64,000 nt of DNA, taken from contig NZ_JAPKNA010000001.1 in assembly GCF_026344135.1 (NCBI RefSeq), positions 930,001 to 994,000 of the forward strand, given 5' to 3'. The stretch is from Alcaligenes parafaecalis. GTDB lineage: Bacteria > Pseudomonadota > Gammaproteobacteria > Burkholderiales > Burkholderiaceae_B. Of the stretch, positions 23,699-32,527 are shown piece after piece. The number at the start of each line of letters is the position of its first letter. Position 1 is the first letter of the stretch. Position numbers and translations under genes: made by a program. Under the pieces are notes generated by a model. It saw only the letters and a program-made list of their open reading frames with translations, had not been told where the DNA came from and searched no databases.

Positions 23699-24454
23699 AT
23701 GCCTTCAATGAATCATCACTGGCCCTACCCTGCTTTGATTGCCCACCGAGGGGCAGGCAAGGTAGCGCCGGAGAACACCCTGGCTGCCATTCGAGTCGGC
23801 GCCCAGAATGGTTTTCACATGATGGAGTACGACGTCAAACTGAGCCGTGACGGGGTTCCCGTGCTGCTGCATGATGACGAACTGGATCGCACCTCCAACA
23901 GCCAGGGCATCGCCTCTGCGCTGACGCTGGCAGAACTGTCAGCACTGGATTTTGGGGCCTGGCATTCTTCGGCCTACGCAGGCGAGCCCATCCCTACCTT
24001 GAGTTCGATTGCCGCCTTTACCCTGGCCAATCAGATTCACAGCAATATCGAAATCAAGCCGACCACGGGCGATGAAGCCGAGACTGGCCGCGTGGTGGCA
24101 CTGGCCGCTAAGGCCCTGTGGGCGCAGGCCAGCCTGCCCCCCCTGCTGTCCTCCTTTTCCGAAGTCGCCCTGCAAGCGGCCCAGCAAGCCGTCCCCACCT
24201 TGCCCCGCGCCTTGCTCATCGAAGAGAAGGTGCCAGCCGACTGGCCCGAGCGCCTGGAGCGCCTGGGCTGCATGGGCCTGAATCTGAATGATCGTTTTGT
24301 TGACCAGGCTCTGGTCCAAGCCATCCGTCAGGCGGGCTATACCGTGGCCGTCTGGACCGTCAACGACGCCGAACGGGTGCGCGAGCTGCTGGATTGGGGA
24401 TGCAACGGCATCTTCACTGATAAAGTCACCACGATTCGCCCCGACACTCTTTAA
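23699..24454 (+). CDS. Glycerophosphodiester phosphodiesterase
   Basis: A 251-residue cytoplasmic GDPD of the UgpQ type. The catalytic pieces AHRGAGKVAPENTLAA, EYDVKLSRDGVPVLLHDD and IEIKP give the His/Glu/Asp metal site. It splits glycerophosphodiesters from phospholipid turnover into glycerol 3-phosphate and an alcohol. No signal peptide is seen. The start is taken at 23699 (MPSMNHHW); 23708 is an alternative and no ribosome site is strong. It is divergent from ppiD and 22 bp before the TTG start of rlmJ, so it is probably cotranscribed with it. No ugp transport genes are near. Confidence 0.93.
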   Translation: MPSMNHHWPYPALIAHRGAGKVAPENTLAAIRVGAQNGFHMMEYDVKLSRDGVPVLLHDDELDRTSNSQGIASALTLAELSALDFGAWHSSAYAGEPIPTLSSIAAFTLANQIHSNIEIKPTTGDEAETGRVVALAAKALWAQASLPPLLSSFSEVALQAAQQAVPTLPRALLIEEKVPADWPERLERLGCMGLNLNDRFVDQALVQAIRQAGYTVAVWTVNDAERVRELLDWGCNGIFTDKVTTIRPDTL

Positions 24455-24476
24455 ACCGCCACACCCAGGATTTCTC

Positions 24477-25331
24477 TTGTTCAGTTACCGTCACGCCTTT
24501 CATGCTGGCAATCACGCGGATGTGCTCAAGCACGCCACCTTGCTGCATATCTTTAATTACTACGCCCAAAAAGACAGCGCTTTCAGCATTATCGATACTC
24601 ACTGCGGTGCCGGTATCTATGATCTGGAGCACGACTGGGCGCAAACCAAGGGCGAGTTCTACGACGGCCTGGACCGGGTCTTGCAGCAAGATGAGTACCC
24701 GGAACTAGTGGAACACTATATTGATGCCATTGCCGACCTGAACCCGGACGGGACCGCCCGTTACTACCCCGGTTCACCCTGGTTGGCCTTGGAGCGTTTG
24801 CGTAACCAGGACAGTTTTCACGGTTTTGAATTACACCCGTCTGAATTCGAGGTCCTGAGCGAAAACGTGGCGCAGTTGTTTCCCAAAGGCAATCGTCGGG
24901 TTCGCCTGTATCCGGAAAATGGGTTTGAACAGTTGGGACGCTTGCTACCACCCCCATCACGACGCGCTGTTGTCGTCATGGACCCCTCCTACGAGGCCAA
25001 GGCGGACTATCAGCAGGTCTTGAACAGCGTCAAAAATGCCCTCAAGCGCTTTGCTCAAGCCTGTATCGTGGTGTGGTATCCCATTGTGCAGCGGCCTGAA
25101 GTACAGGCCTTGCAACGCAAGCTGGAGCAACTGGATACGCCTTGGCTGCATGTCAGCCTGTCGGTTCGTGCTCCGGCCAAAAATGGTTTGGGTTTGCATG
25201 GCAGTGGCTTGTTCATCAGCAATCCTCCCTGGACGCTGCTCAAGGCTCTGGAACAAAGCATGCCGTGGTTAACAAAAACGCTGGCCCAGGATGACAAGGC
25301 CAGCTTTCAACTTCGTCATTCGGGGCTGTAA
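24477..25331 (+). CDS. rlmJ: 23S rRNA (adenine2030-N6)-methyltransferase, TTG start
   Basis: A 284-residue RlmJ protein. The family N-terminus (M)FSYRHAFHAGNHADVLKH begins exactly at a TTG codon (24477-24479) with AGGA 7-10 bp upstream; no ATG lies at a sensible place, and the longer frame to 24288 overlaps the phosphodiesterase gene. IDTHCGAGIYDL forms the S-adenosylmethionine loop and DPSYE is the N6-adenine methyltransferase motif (DPPY type). It methylates A2030 of 23S rRNA. E. coli RlmJ has 280 residues. The gene is convergent with the pseudouridine synthase gene. Confidence 0.93.
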   Translation: MFSYRHAFHAGNHADVLKHATLLHIFNYYAQKDSAFSIIDTHCGAGIYDLEHDWAQTKGEFYDGLDRVLQQDEYPELVEHYIDAIADLNPDGTARYYPGSPWLALERLRNQDSFHGFELHPSEFEVLSENVAQLFPKGNRRVRLYPENGFEQLGRLLPPPSRRAVVVMDPSYEAKADYQQVLNSVKNALKRFAQACIVVWYPIVQRPEVQALQRKLEQLDTPWLHVSLSVRAPAKNGLGLHGSGLFISNPPWTLLKALEQSMPWLTKTLAQDDKASFQLRHSGL

Positions 25332-25346
25332 GCCGCCCCTTTGCCT

Positions 25347-26081
25347 TTAGGCCAAGCGCTCGGATTCTTTCATGTAGCGCCACTGGCCCATAGGCAGGTC
25401 GCCCAGTACCAGTTCGCCAATACGCACGCGCTTCAAACCCACGACCTTCAGGCCGACCAGCTCGCACATGCGGCGAATCTGGCGCTTTTTGCCTTCGCGC
25501 AGAATGAAACGCAGTTGGTCATCGTTCTGCCAGGACACTTGAGCAGGCAGCAAGGGCTTGCCATCCAGGCTCAAACCGAAATTGAGCAGCTCCATACCGC
25601 GTTCGCTCAATTTGCCGGTCACACGCACCAGATATTCCTTGTCGATGACCGAGTCCTCGCCAATAATCTGCCGCGCAATGCGACCATCCTGAGTCAGGAT
25701 AAGCAAGCCAGTGGAGTCAATATCCAGACGACCAGCCGGTGCCAGACCGCGCAGATGCGCCGGGTCAAAGCGTGGGCCACCACGGCCACCCTTGTACTGC
25801 GTGGCAGCGCCGATCAGGGACACCGCATTGCGATAACCGGCTTCGGCCTGGCCCGACACATAGCCCACGGGCTTGTGCAGCAAGATCGTGGCACGTTGGG
25901 TCTGGCGCTGACGCGCTTGTTTTTCCAGTGTGATTTTCTGATTGGGATAGGCTTTGCTCCCCAATTCAGAGACGGTTTCACCGTCCACACGCACCCAGCC
26001 GCGCTCGATGAAAGCATCCGCCTCACGGCGTGAACACATGCCGCGCTGGGCCATTAATTTTGAGATACGTTCTTTTTCCAT
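25347..26081 (-). CDS. RsuA/RluF-family rRNA pseudouridine synthase
   Basis: A 244-residue protein with an N-terminal S4 domain (RISKLMAQRGMCSRREADAFIERG) and a TruA/RsuA-type catalytic domain with the GRLDIDSTGLLILTQDG motif holding the catalytic Asp, followed by KEYLVRV and EGKKRQIRRMCE. It isomerises uridine in 23S or 16S rRNA. It most resembles the RluF group (U2604) by its motifs, but RluB, RluE and RsuA share them, so the site is not certain. The start at 26081 begins the S4 domain; the long upstream frame is read across the divergent ubiC gene and is rejected. Confidence 0.9.
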   Translation of the reverse strand: MEKERISKLMAQRGMCSRREADAFIERGWVRVDGETVSELGSKAYPNQKITLEKQARQRQTQRATILLHKPVGYVSGQAEAGYRNAVSLIGAATQYKGGRGGPRFDPAHLRGLAPAGRLDIDSTGLLILTQDGRIARQIIGEDSVIDKEYLVRVTGKLSERGMELLNFGLSLDGKPLLPAQVSWQNDDQLRFILREGKKRQIRRMCELVGLKVVGLKRVRIGELVLGDLPMGQWRYMKESERLA

Positions 26082-26117
26082 GAGCGCTATTTTATGGCTT
26101 TGGCGATAATACAGGAC

Positions 26118-26693
26118 ATGAAATTTCCCTCCAGCACAAAAAAACCCTGGCATGACCGGGTTCACCCCTCCGCCACACAGGCCCAAAAGTACTGGCTTCA
26201 CCGTCCCGGCGCCCTGACTGCCGGTCTGCGCCGTCTGGGCCAGGTCCATCTGGAAGTCGTCAGCGAGTACGCCTGCCGCCTGAACCCGCAAGAGGCTGCT
26301 TTGATTCAAAAGCCGCCAGGCACGCTGGCCTGGATACGGGAAGTGTCCATGGCAGTAGACGGAATCCGCTGCGTTATTGCGCGCAGTTTCACGCCCCTGC
26401 CCGCCTCCCACAGTGTCTGGCAAGGCATACGGCGGCTGCGCAGTCGCCCGCTGGCGGACATGCTTTATAACGATGCCCAGATACAACGCTCGGCCTTTTT
26501 AAGCTGCCGTTTAAACCGTGGCATGAGCTTTTTCCGCACGATTGAGCGCGCCGTGACGCCCAGCGGCGAGCCTGTTCCGGATGCTCAACAGGTTTTGTCG
26601 CGTTGTTCGGTCTTTTGGCGACACGGCCAACCCTTGCTGGTCGCCGAGTCCTTTATGCCTGCCTTCTGGGCTCGCGGTGCTACACTGGTTTAG
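26118..26693 (+). CDS. ubiC: Chorismate--pyruvate lyase
   Basis: A protein of 191 residues (199 if the in-frame ATG at 26094 is used) of the UbiC family, which removes pyruvate from chorismate to give 4-hydroxybenzoate, the first step of ubiquinone synthesis. The sequence HRPGALTAGLRRLG and the strand WIREVSMAVDG, then ARSFTPLPAS, are typical of this fold. E. coli UbiC has 165 residues, so an N-terminal extension of some 25 residues is present. It is divergent from the pseudouridine synthase gene with only a few dozen bases between. Other ubi genes are not adjacent. Confidence 0.88.
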   Translation: MKFPSSTKKPWHDRVHPSATQAQKYWLHRPGALTAGLRRLGQVHLEVVSEYACRLNPQEAALIQKPPGTLAWIREVSMAVDGIRCVIARSFTPLPASHSVWQGIRRLRSRPLADMLYNDAQIQRSAFLSCRLNRGMSFFRTIERAVTPSGEPVPDAQQVLSRCSVFWRHGQPLLVAESFMPAFWARGATLV

Positions 26694-26743
26694 CTAAAAT
26701 TCAGCATTAACTAATAAAACAAAGTTATATACCGAGACCAACC

Positions 26744-27952
26744 ATGTCCACGCCAGTCGATTCGAGTCGCCGTAACGCCTTTATTCTTTCTGGAATGCAA
26801 GCACTGGGCGGGGCGAATCCGGCATTGGTCGTAGCTTTGAGCAGTCTGGTCGGTCAGAAAATGGCCAGCAGCACGGATCTGGCCACCTTGCCAGTGGGTA
26901 TTTTCAACCTGGGCCTGGCCATCGGCATCCTGCCTGCCGCCTATCTGATGCGCAGGCTAGGACGCCAGGGCGGCTACATTATCGGTGCCTTGCTGGGCGT
27001 GGGAGCAGGCCTGCTGGCCGCTGCCGGTATTTACAGCCTGTCTTTTGCCCTGTTCTGTGTGGGCACGCTCTTGGCCGGGCTGTATGCCTCTTACGTACAA
27101 AGCTACCGTTTTGCGGCCGCCGATGATGCCAGTGATACGTTCCGGCCCAAAGCCATTTCCTGGGTCATGGCCGGGGGGCTGCTGGGAGCCATTATTGCCA
27201 CCCAAACCATCATCCATACGCAGGACATATGGCCCGAACACCCCTTTGCTGCTGCCTTCCTGGCACAATCTGCCTTGGCCGCCCTGGTTTTACCCTTTGC
27301 CTTTGGCTTGCGTTTGGCGCCGGGCACGCGCAATCAGCAAGAAAAAGCACCCTATACCGGACGCCCCTTGCGTGAAATCGCCTCCAATAGCTATTTCATT
27401 GTTGCGGTAGTGGCGGGTGTGGCGTCGTATGTGCTGATGAATTTTCTGATGACAGCCTCGCCACTGGCGATGGTGATGCACGGCCATAGTCTGAAAGAAT
27501 CAACCCTGGGCATTCAATGGCACATTCTGGCCATGTTTGGTCCCAGCTTCTTTACCGGCAACCTGATCAAACGCTTTGGCAAAATCCCCGTCACCTTTGC
27601 AGGCGTGTTCCTGTTGGGTCTGGCCAGTATCATCGCCTTGCTGGGCATGACGGTGCCACACTTTTGGGTCAGCCTTATTTTTCTGGGTCTGGGCTGGAAT
27701 TTTGGTTTTATTGGTGCGACCAATATGGTGGTGGATTGCTACCGCCCTGAAGAACGCGGTCGTGTGCAGGCCTTGAATGATTTCATCATCTTCACCTGTG
27801 TGGCCTTGTCCTCCTTTACCTCGGGCCGCGTTCTGGCCGTGTACGGCTGGTACGGGGTCAACACCTGGACCCTGCCGATTTCTGCGGTGGTGATGCTCTC
27901 CTTGGCCTGGTTGTACTTTAAGGACAAGCGTCAAGGTCCCCTCGCTGGCTAG
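26744..27952 (+). CDS. Major facilitator superfamily transporter
   Basis: A 402-residue inner-membrane protein with about 12 transmembrane helices. The loop after helix 2 carries MRRLGRQGGYIIG, the MFS motif-A-like sequence, and the central cytoplasmic loop holds the basic segment near residues 200-215. The second half has NLIKRFGKIPVTFAG, repeating the pattern. No substrate can be inferred; the family is close to drug or small-acid exporters. It starts 50 bp after ubiC in the same direction, and an AT-rich gap suggests its own promoter. Its stop lies 17 bp from the stop of the convergent TIM-barrel gene. Confidence 0.88.
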   Translation: MSTPVDSSRRNAFILSGMQALGGANPALVVALSSLVGQKMASSTDLATLPVGIFNLGLAIGILPAAYLMRRLGRQGGYIIGALLGVGAGLLAAAGIYSLSFALFCVGTLLAGLYASYVQSYRFAAADDASDTFRPKAISWVMAGGLLGAIIATQTIIHTQDIWPEHPFAAAFLAQSALAALVLPFAFGLRLAPGTRNQQEKAPYTGRPLREIASNSYFIVAVVAGVASYVLMNFLMTASPLAMVMHGHSLKESTLGIQWHILAMFGPSFFTGNLIKRFGKIPVTFAGVFLLGLASIIALLGMTVPHFWVSLIFLGLGWNFGFIGATNMVVDCYRPEERGRVQALNDFIIFTCVALSSFTSGRVLAVYGWYGVNTWTLPISAVVMLSLAWLYFKDKRQGPLAG

Positions 27953-27969
27953 CGCATATACGCACGCGA

Positions 27970-28851
27970 TCAAGCGATCAAGGTTTGCATCAGTTGTCTT
28001 AGTGAGGCCGCAATCTGATAAGAGTTTTCCTGATGCTGCTTACGGCAAAACAACTCGCAGCTCCACCACCCCTCATAGCCTGTTGCCCGGACTGCATCCG
28101 TCCATACCTGCAAGTCCAGCACCCCCTGACCGGTTGGCACGTCGCGCAACGTCTTTTCATCCGGAATACCGCCGGGAAAGTTCAGCGAATCGCACACATG
28201 CACGCCATAGATCAGATCTTTATCGAGCCTTGCGACTTGATCGGGCGTCACCCCCGAGGTGTAACAATGCCAGTAGTCGATAAGCACCTTCACATTCTCC
28301 CGTGCAGTGGCTTCAATCACTTTAAGCGCCTGATCAAGGTGACTGACCGGGGACCAGGCCAATGTTTCCAGATAAAGCAGCAAACCCTTTTCAGCCGCCA
28401 TGTCCGCTAAGACACGCAAATTGCTAGCCGTCAGCGAAATTTGCTCATCTGGACTCACTCCTAGCAGCCCTATATATTTCTCGCTACGGCCTAGTGCCAT
28501 CCATTCCTCTACCGCGCACACGTCCAACGGGCCTGTCAGTACCTGAACGCCCTTGGCTCCACAGGCCACCGCCAAATCGAACAACTCATGCGCGCTTTGC
28601 CATAACGGCAGCGCAAGCTCACCTTGCCGTTCCAGGTCGATCAGAAATCCAATACCTGGTGCATGGACATCCTGCATCAATGCCCCTAACTCCGCCTGCG
28701 TGTGGCCTGAGGCAAGAAAGGCCCCCACTTTATTGGCACCCAGTTCAATCCCGTCAAACCCGGTCGTGCGCATGATGTCCAAATCCAGGGCTAGATTGGA
28801 GAACGGGGTAATCGTTGTATGGAAAATAAGAGAATTCTTCATCTGGCTCAT
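27970..28851 (-). CDS. Sugar phosphate isomerase/epimerase-like TIM barrel protein
   Basis: A 293-residue AP-endonuclease-2-type TIM barrel (xylose isomerase-like). FDGIELGANKVGAFL near the start, LYLETLAWSP, LIDYWHCYTSG and YGVHVCDSLNFPGG carry the Glu, Asp and His metal ligands in the usual order. Family members isomerise or epimerise keto sugars, inosose or hydroxypyruvate-like compounds. The ATG overlaps the stop of the GMC oxidoreductase gene by four bases (ATGA), so the two are translated together and likely act in sequence: oxidation of a polyol or sugar, then isomerisation. The substrate is unknown. Confidence 0.88.
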   Translation of the reverse strand: MSQMKNSLIFHTTITPFSNLALDLDIMRTTGFDGIELGANKVGAFLASGHTQAELGALMQDVHAPGIGFLIDLERQGELALPLWQSAHELFDLAVACGAKGVQVLTGPLDVCAVEEWMALGRSEKYIGLLGVSPDEQISLTASNLRVLADMAAEKGLLLYLETLAWSPVSHLDQALKVIEATARENVKVLIDYWHCYTSGVTPDQVARLDKDLIYGVHVCDSLNFPGGIPDEKTLRDVPTGQGVLDLQVWTDAVRATGYEGWWSCELFCRKQHQENSYQIAASLRQLMQTLIA

Positions 28852-30497
28852 ACCGTCTCTCCCGAAAGGCTGGGGAGGCTTGCCCGCAGAGCCGGACGGC
28901 CCCGAATAAGATCGGCGGCCTTCTCACCAATCATTATGCAAACCCCATTAGGATTACCGGAAATAATCATCGGCATGATAGAGGCGTCCGCAACGCGCAG
29001 CCCTTTAACACCATGGACCCGTAATTGTGGATCAACCACCGAATCAGCATCAACGCCCATCCGACAAGTTCCTACCGGATGCAAGGCGGCATGAGCTTGC
29101 TGCTGCACAAACTGGCGCAACATCGGTCTGTCCATCTTTTCCGACGAGGGGACAACACGATTAGCGATATATTGACGCATCGCGGGTTGATCCATGATCT
29201 CAATGGCCTTGACACAGCCCTGGACCAACGCATCCAGATCGTAAGGATCGCTGAAATAGTTGGGATAGACCCGAGGCGGCAGATTGGGATCTCGATCATC
29301 CAGCGTGACAAAACCGCGTGAACGTGGACGAATCTGGCCCACGTTGACAGTACACCCATTCCCTCCAGGTACCCCATCTACACCTTCTTCAATACCCGCA
29401 CCAACCACCAGGAAATACTGTATATCTGGCGTCGCTTCTTCGGGCTGGCCCCACCAGAATGCTCCTCCCTCGATCAGATTGGACGCTGCTGGCCCACTCT
29501 TAAAAAGCAGATACTCCAGCCCGGCCATCGCCTTCCAACGCAACTTTTTGTACTTGTCATAGCTATACGGACCATTGAGCTGATAGACCAAAGAAATTTC
29601 AATATGATCCTGTAAATTCTGCCCAACGCCAGCCAGATCAAGTTGTACCGGAATGCCCAGGCGGCACAACTCGCTGGCGGGACCAATGCCAGACAGCATC
29701 AGCAGCTTAGGCGAGTTCAACGCACCGGCGCACAAGATGACTTCCCGCCTGGCAAACAGCGTCCCAACCCGTCCACCCTGCACATACTCCACGCCAACAG
29801 CACGTGTCCCTTCCATCAAGATCCGTGTGACTCGCCGACCGGTCAGTACCGACAAATTGCTCCGTTCCCTGGCCGGATTGATGTAGGCTACCGCCGCACT
29901 GCTGCGACGTTTATCGCGAGCGGTAATCTGATACAAACCACAACCCGCCGGATCACCCCGGTTGAAATCCTCGTTATACGGCAGCCCCGATTGCTGGCAG
30001 GCACGCAGCCATGCTTTAGTCAAGGGGTGAATGGGCGCGATGTCAGAAACTCCAAGCGGTCCGCCGACACCATGCACGTCATTACAGAACCGCTCGTTAT
30101 CTTCAGATTTCATAAAGTAAGGCAGCACATCCGCATAGCTCCAACCCTCTGCTCCACTTGCTTGCCATCGCTCATAATCCTGCGGCACTCCGCGAATGTA
30201 GATCATGGCGTTAACCGAACTGCCACCACCCAACACACTGGCCTGAACCATGGTAGGCAGTTCCCGACGCGCCTGCCCATCAGTCGGCACCCATGGTATA
30301 CGTTTCAACAAAGGACCTTGAGCTGTCTTGTAATAGGCGCCAGGGATGTGGATGTACGGGCTGCGATCAGACGGCCCTTCTTCCATCAACGCTACCGTCG
30401 TATCATGGTCTTCGCTCAGTCGTGCGGCAATCACGCATCCCGTGCTACCACCACCGACCACAATGTAGTCAACCGACTCTTTACCTGACTGGTTCAT
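28848..30497 (-). CDS. GMC-family FAD oxidoreductase
   Basis: A 549-residue choline-dehydrogenase-like flavoprotein. The N-terminal YIVVGGGSTGCVIAARLSE is the FAD dinucleotide loop (about 11-29), GGGSSVNAMIYIRG is GMC signature 1, and AGALNSPKLLMLSGIGP is signature 2. The active-site His lies in HPVGTCRMG and the partner Asn in SGNPNG near the C-terminus. It oxidises an alcohol and passes electrons to the respiratory chain or another acceptor. No betaine aldehyde dehydrogenase or betI lies near, so choline is not a likely substrate. It is the middle gene of the MFS-GMC-TIM operon, 64 bp after the transporter gene. Confidence 0.92.
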   Translation of the reverse strand: MNQSGKESVDYIVVGGGSTGCVIAARLSEDHDTTVALMEEGPSDRSPYIHIPGAYYKTAQGPLLKRIPWVPTDGQARRELPTMVQASVLGGGSSVNAMIYIRGVPQDYERWQASGAEGWSYADVLPYFMKSEDNERFCNDVHGVGGPLGVSDIAPIHPLTKAWLRACQQSGLPYNEDFNRGDPAGCGLYQITARDKRRSSAAVAYINPARERSNLSVLTGRRVTRILMEGTRAVGVEYVQGGRVGTLFARREVILCAGALNSPKLLMLSGIGPASELCRLGIPVQLDLAGVGQNLQDHIEISLVYQLNGPYSYDKYKKLRWKAMAGLEYLLFKSGPAASNLIEGGAFWWGQPEEATPDIQYFLVVGAGIEEGVDGVPGGNGCTVNVGQIRPRSRGFVTLDDRDPNLPPRVYPNYFSDPYDLDALVQGCVKAIEIMDQPAMRQYIANRVVPSSEKMDRPMLRQFVQQQAHAALHPVGTCRMGVDADSVVDPQLRVHGVKGLRVADASIMPMIISGNPNGVCIMIGEKAADLIRGRPALRASLPSLSGETV

Positions 30498-30561
30498 ACT
30501 TTCATCTCTCTAGGGGTTGCGAGCAATGTCGTATTGGCTCGTTCTATCCGTATCGTTAACA

Positions 30562-31815
30562 TCAGGAATGAATCGGCGCGACAGGCGCGAGGCGATGCTC
30601 GCACTCCTCTCGCATGATCCACGGCGCCAGCAAGACAAGCAGCCCTGTCAACGCCAAGGGAAAATAAAGTAAAGCGCCAATGCCGAACGCATTCACAACC
30701 AGCGACAAAACAGCGGGCGCAAAAAGCATGCCGCTGTAACCGACACCATTAACAATACCCAGGTTACGTCCCACATTCGCCAGGTCCCTGCGGCCTGCAC
30801 TTGACAACATCAAGGGCGCAATACAGGACACCCCTAAACCGAATAGGCCAAAGCCCAGCATAGCTCTCAGGGCACTGCCACCCAACAGTACAAACAATAG
30901 TCCTGCGATCGAACATAGCCCGCTTCCCACCACCATCCGGACCGAGCCGAAACGCTCAGCAACCCGGTCTCCAACAAGACGTCCTACAAACTGCATACCC
31001 GTAAAGGTGCTGATTGCTAAACCAGCCGTGCCCGGCTCAATCAACAATTCGCGCCGTAGGTATTCCTGCCCCCAGTCGGCGACGGTGCTCTCACCGACCA
31101 TGCTGCCCAATAGCAGCAAGCCAAAGCCAATCATCAACATGACAACGCGCATATCGCGCGCCTTAATCGGAGCAGCATCAGCGACGAAACCAGCCTGTCT
31201 GAGAGGCAAATCCTGCCTATCCAACATGAAACAGCGGCTGACTAGAGCCACCACCAACAGCACCGCGCTGCAACTGAGAAAGGGCACCAACACACTGTCG
31301 GTATAGACATACGCAAAGTGGCTACCGATCAGGCCAAACATGAACCCGCCCAAGGGGTAAAAAGCATGAAACGCCGCCATGATAGGTCGACCGTAGAAGC
31401 GTTCAACCTGAACACCATGTGCATTCAATGCGGTATCTGACGCGCCACGCAGCAGTCCCAGGACAATGCCAAAACTCAGCGCGAACGAAGTGTCAGATAC
31501 AAAGCTCAGCGGAACGATGGACAAGGGATACAACACCAGTGATGCGCCGACCACCTGTTTTGGACCGAATTTATCAATTAGACGCCCAATGACCAGAGCA
31601 CCCGCAGCGGTACCAACGCCTATTCCTGACGCAATCAGGCCAAAACTCAGATCCCCCAGACCTCCGACCAAACCCAGTTGGTAGCGAAAGGCCGTCACGC
31701 TGGTAGACCAAACATAAATCATGGCGCCGATGACAAAGAAACCAGCAAAGGTGGCCATCCTGGCATTACGTATGCGGGCCGGTATGGCAGTAGCGCTGAG
31801 TGCATGTCGAGGCAT
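30562..31815 (-). CDS. MFS transporter, first gene of the GMC operon
   Basis: A 417-residue transporter with about 12 helices (YnfM/FucP-like type of sugar or small-molecule permease). The A-type motif GRLIDKFGPKQVVG follows helix 2, and a second GRLVGDRVAERFGSVRM follows helix 8. AGGGA lies about 9 bp upstream of the ATG. It heads the operon and is the likely importer of the compound that the GMC oxidase and the TIM barrel protein then process. The leader holds a promoter overlapped by one of two inverted operator copies, so expression is probably repressed until an inducer is present. Confidence 0.9.
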   Translation of the reverse strand: MPRHALSATAIPARIRNARMATFAGFFVIGAMIYVWSTSVTAFRYQLGLVGGLGDLSFGLIASGIGVGTAAGALVIGRLIDKFGPKQVVGASLVLYPLSIVPLSFVSDTSFALSFGIVLGLLRGASDTALNAHGVQVERFYGRPIMAAFHAFYPLGGFMFGLIGSHFAYVYTDSVLVPFLSCSAVLLVVALVSRCFMLDRQDLPLRQAGFVADAAPIKARDMRVVMLMIGFGLLLLGSMVGESTVADWGQEYLRRELLIEPGTAGLAISTFTGMQFVGRLVGDRVAERFGSVRMVVGSGLCSIAGLLFVLLGGSALRAMLGFGLFGLGVSCIAPLMLSSAGRRDLANVGRNLGIVNGVGYSGMLFAPAVLSLVVNAFGIGALLYFPLALTGLLVLLAPWIMREECEHRLAPVAPIHS

Positions 31816-31853
31816 GGCGAAGGTTCCCTCTATCGGTTATTACCCCAAAATAA

Positions 31854-31881
31854 GTTATACGAATAACATTTAAATTTACAA
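31854..31881 (-). promoter_or_regulatory. Promoter of the MFS-GMC-TIM operon, overlapping operator copy 1
   Basis: On the minus strand a TTGTAA -35 (31876-31881) and a TATAAC -10 (31854-31859) are 16 bp apart. The operator GTTATACGAATAAC (31854-31867, arms GTTAT/ATAAC around ACGA) covers the -10 box, a layout for repression. Confidence 0.65.
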
Positions 31882-31928
31882 AAATTGATTGATTAATAAC
31901 AATTAATAATATTAAATCTAGCAAATAA

Positions 31929-31942
31929 GTTATTCGTATAAC
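31929..31942. promoter_or_regulatory. Operator copy 2 of the MFS-GMC-TIM operon
   Basis: GTTATTCGTATAAC is the exact reverse complement of the copy at 31854-31867. The two centres are 75 bp apart, about seven DNA turns, which would allow looping by a repressor. The flank AAATAA is shared by both. Confidence 0.7.
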
Positions 31943-32205
31943 CTAATTATTAATAATTTTTTCTAGTGCTGTCACTTTAGGGAAAACACTAAGCAAGTGG
32001 AGTCAGGGGATCAGCGCGTTTTATCTTTTGCCTAACATCGCGAGGCAGGCGCCATGAAGACGGGAGGCCAAGGAATCTGCCCTGTGATTTCGATGAAAGC
32101 GGGATTACCAACAGCAGAAATCAGCCAACGGCACGACACGATCAAATAAATTGATCCGGACGATCCAAACGGCCCAATCACCTCAAGCCAGGGCGACTTT
32201 TTTTA
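31943..32205. other. Gene-free stretch beside an AT-rich leader
   Basis: Nothing coding is recognisable here. The adjoining 31868-31960 is markedly AT-rich compared with the rest of the window. This stretch separates the operator region from the aldo/keto reductase remnant. Confidence 0.5.
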
Positions 32206-32460
32206 CTAGATTATGAGCAAATACGTCGGCTTGAGGCCACGCGAAAACTGCGCATCCAAAGCCTGAATGTGGTCGGAACTCACGATCAACTCCCCCTCTG
32301 CCGCAGTCTGCTATGCATGTGCTACCCGCGACGCCTTGGGAACAACAACGACATTCGGGTCGAGCAGCAGAAAGGCCAAGGAGACTTGGGGCGCCGTGGC
32401 CTAATACTGGGAAGCAATCTGCGCCAGCAGCTCACCAGAGGCGTGGCGCAGAACCCAAGG
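32206..32460 (-). pseudogene. Aldo/keto reductase C-terminal remnant
   Basis: One minus-strand frame reads SGELLAQIASQY, stop, ATAPQVSLAFLLLDPNVVV continuing VPKASRVAHA, stop, QTAAEGELIVSSDHIQALD continuing AQFSRGLKP. This is the C-terminal part of an aldo/keto reductase (the VALAW-LL-PKAS-H-EN-ALD pattern) with two in-frame TAG codons. No N-terminal half is found upstream; a new gene (PII) ends about 70 bp beyond. It is therefore a dead fragment, probably left by an insertion or deletion event at the edge of the MFS-GMC-TIM region. Confidence 0.75.
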
Positions 32461-32527
32461 TTTCATATCGCATCAGTTTGCCCTGTTCTTATAACGGCCA
32501 TAGCCAAGGCCCCGACGCGGGAGATAC

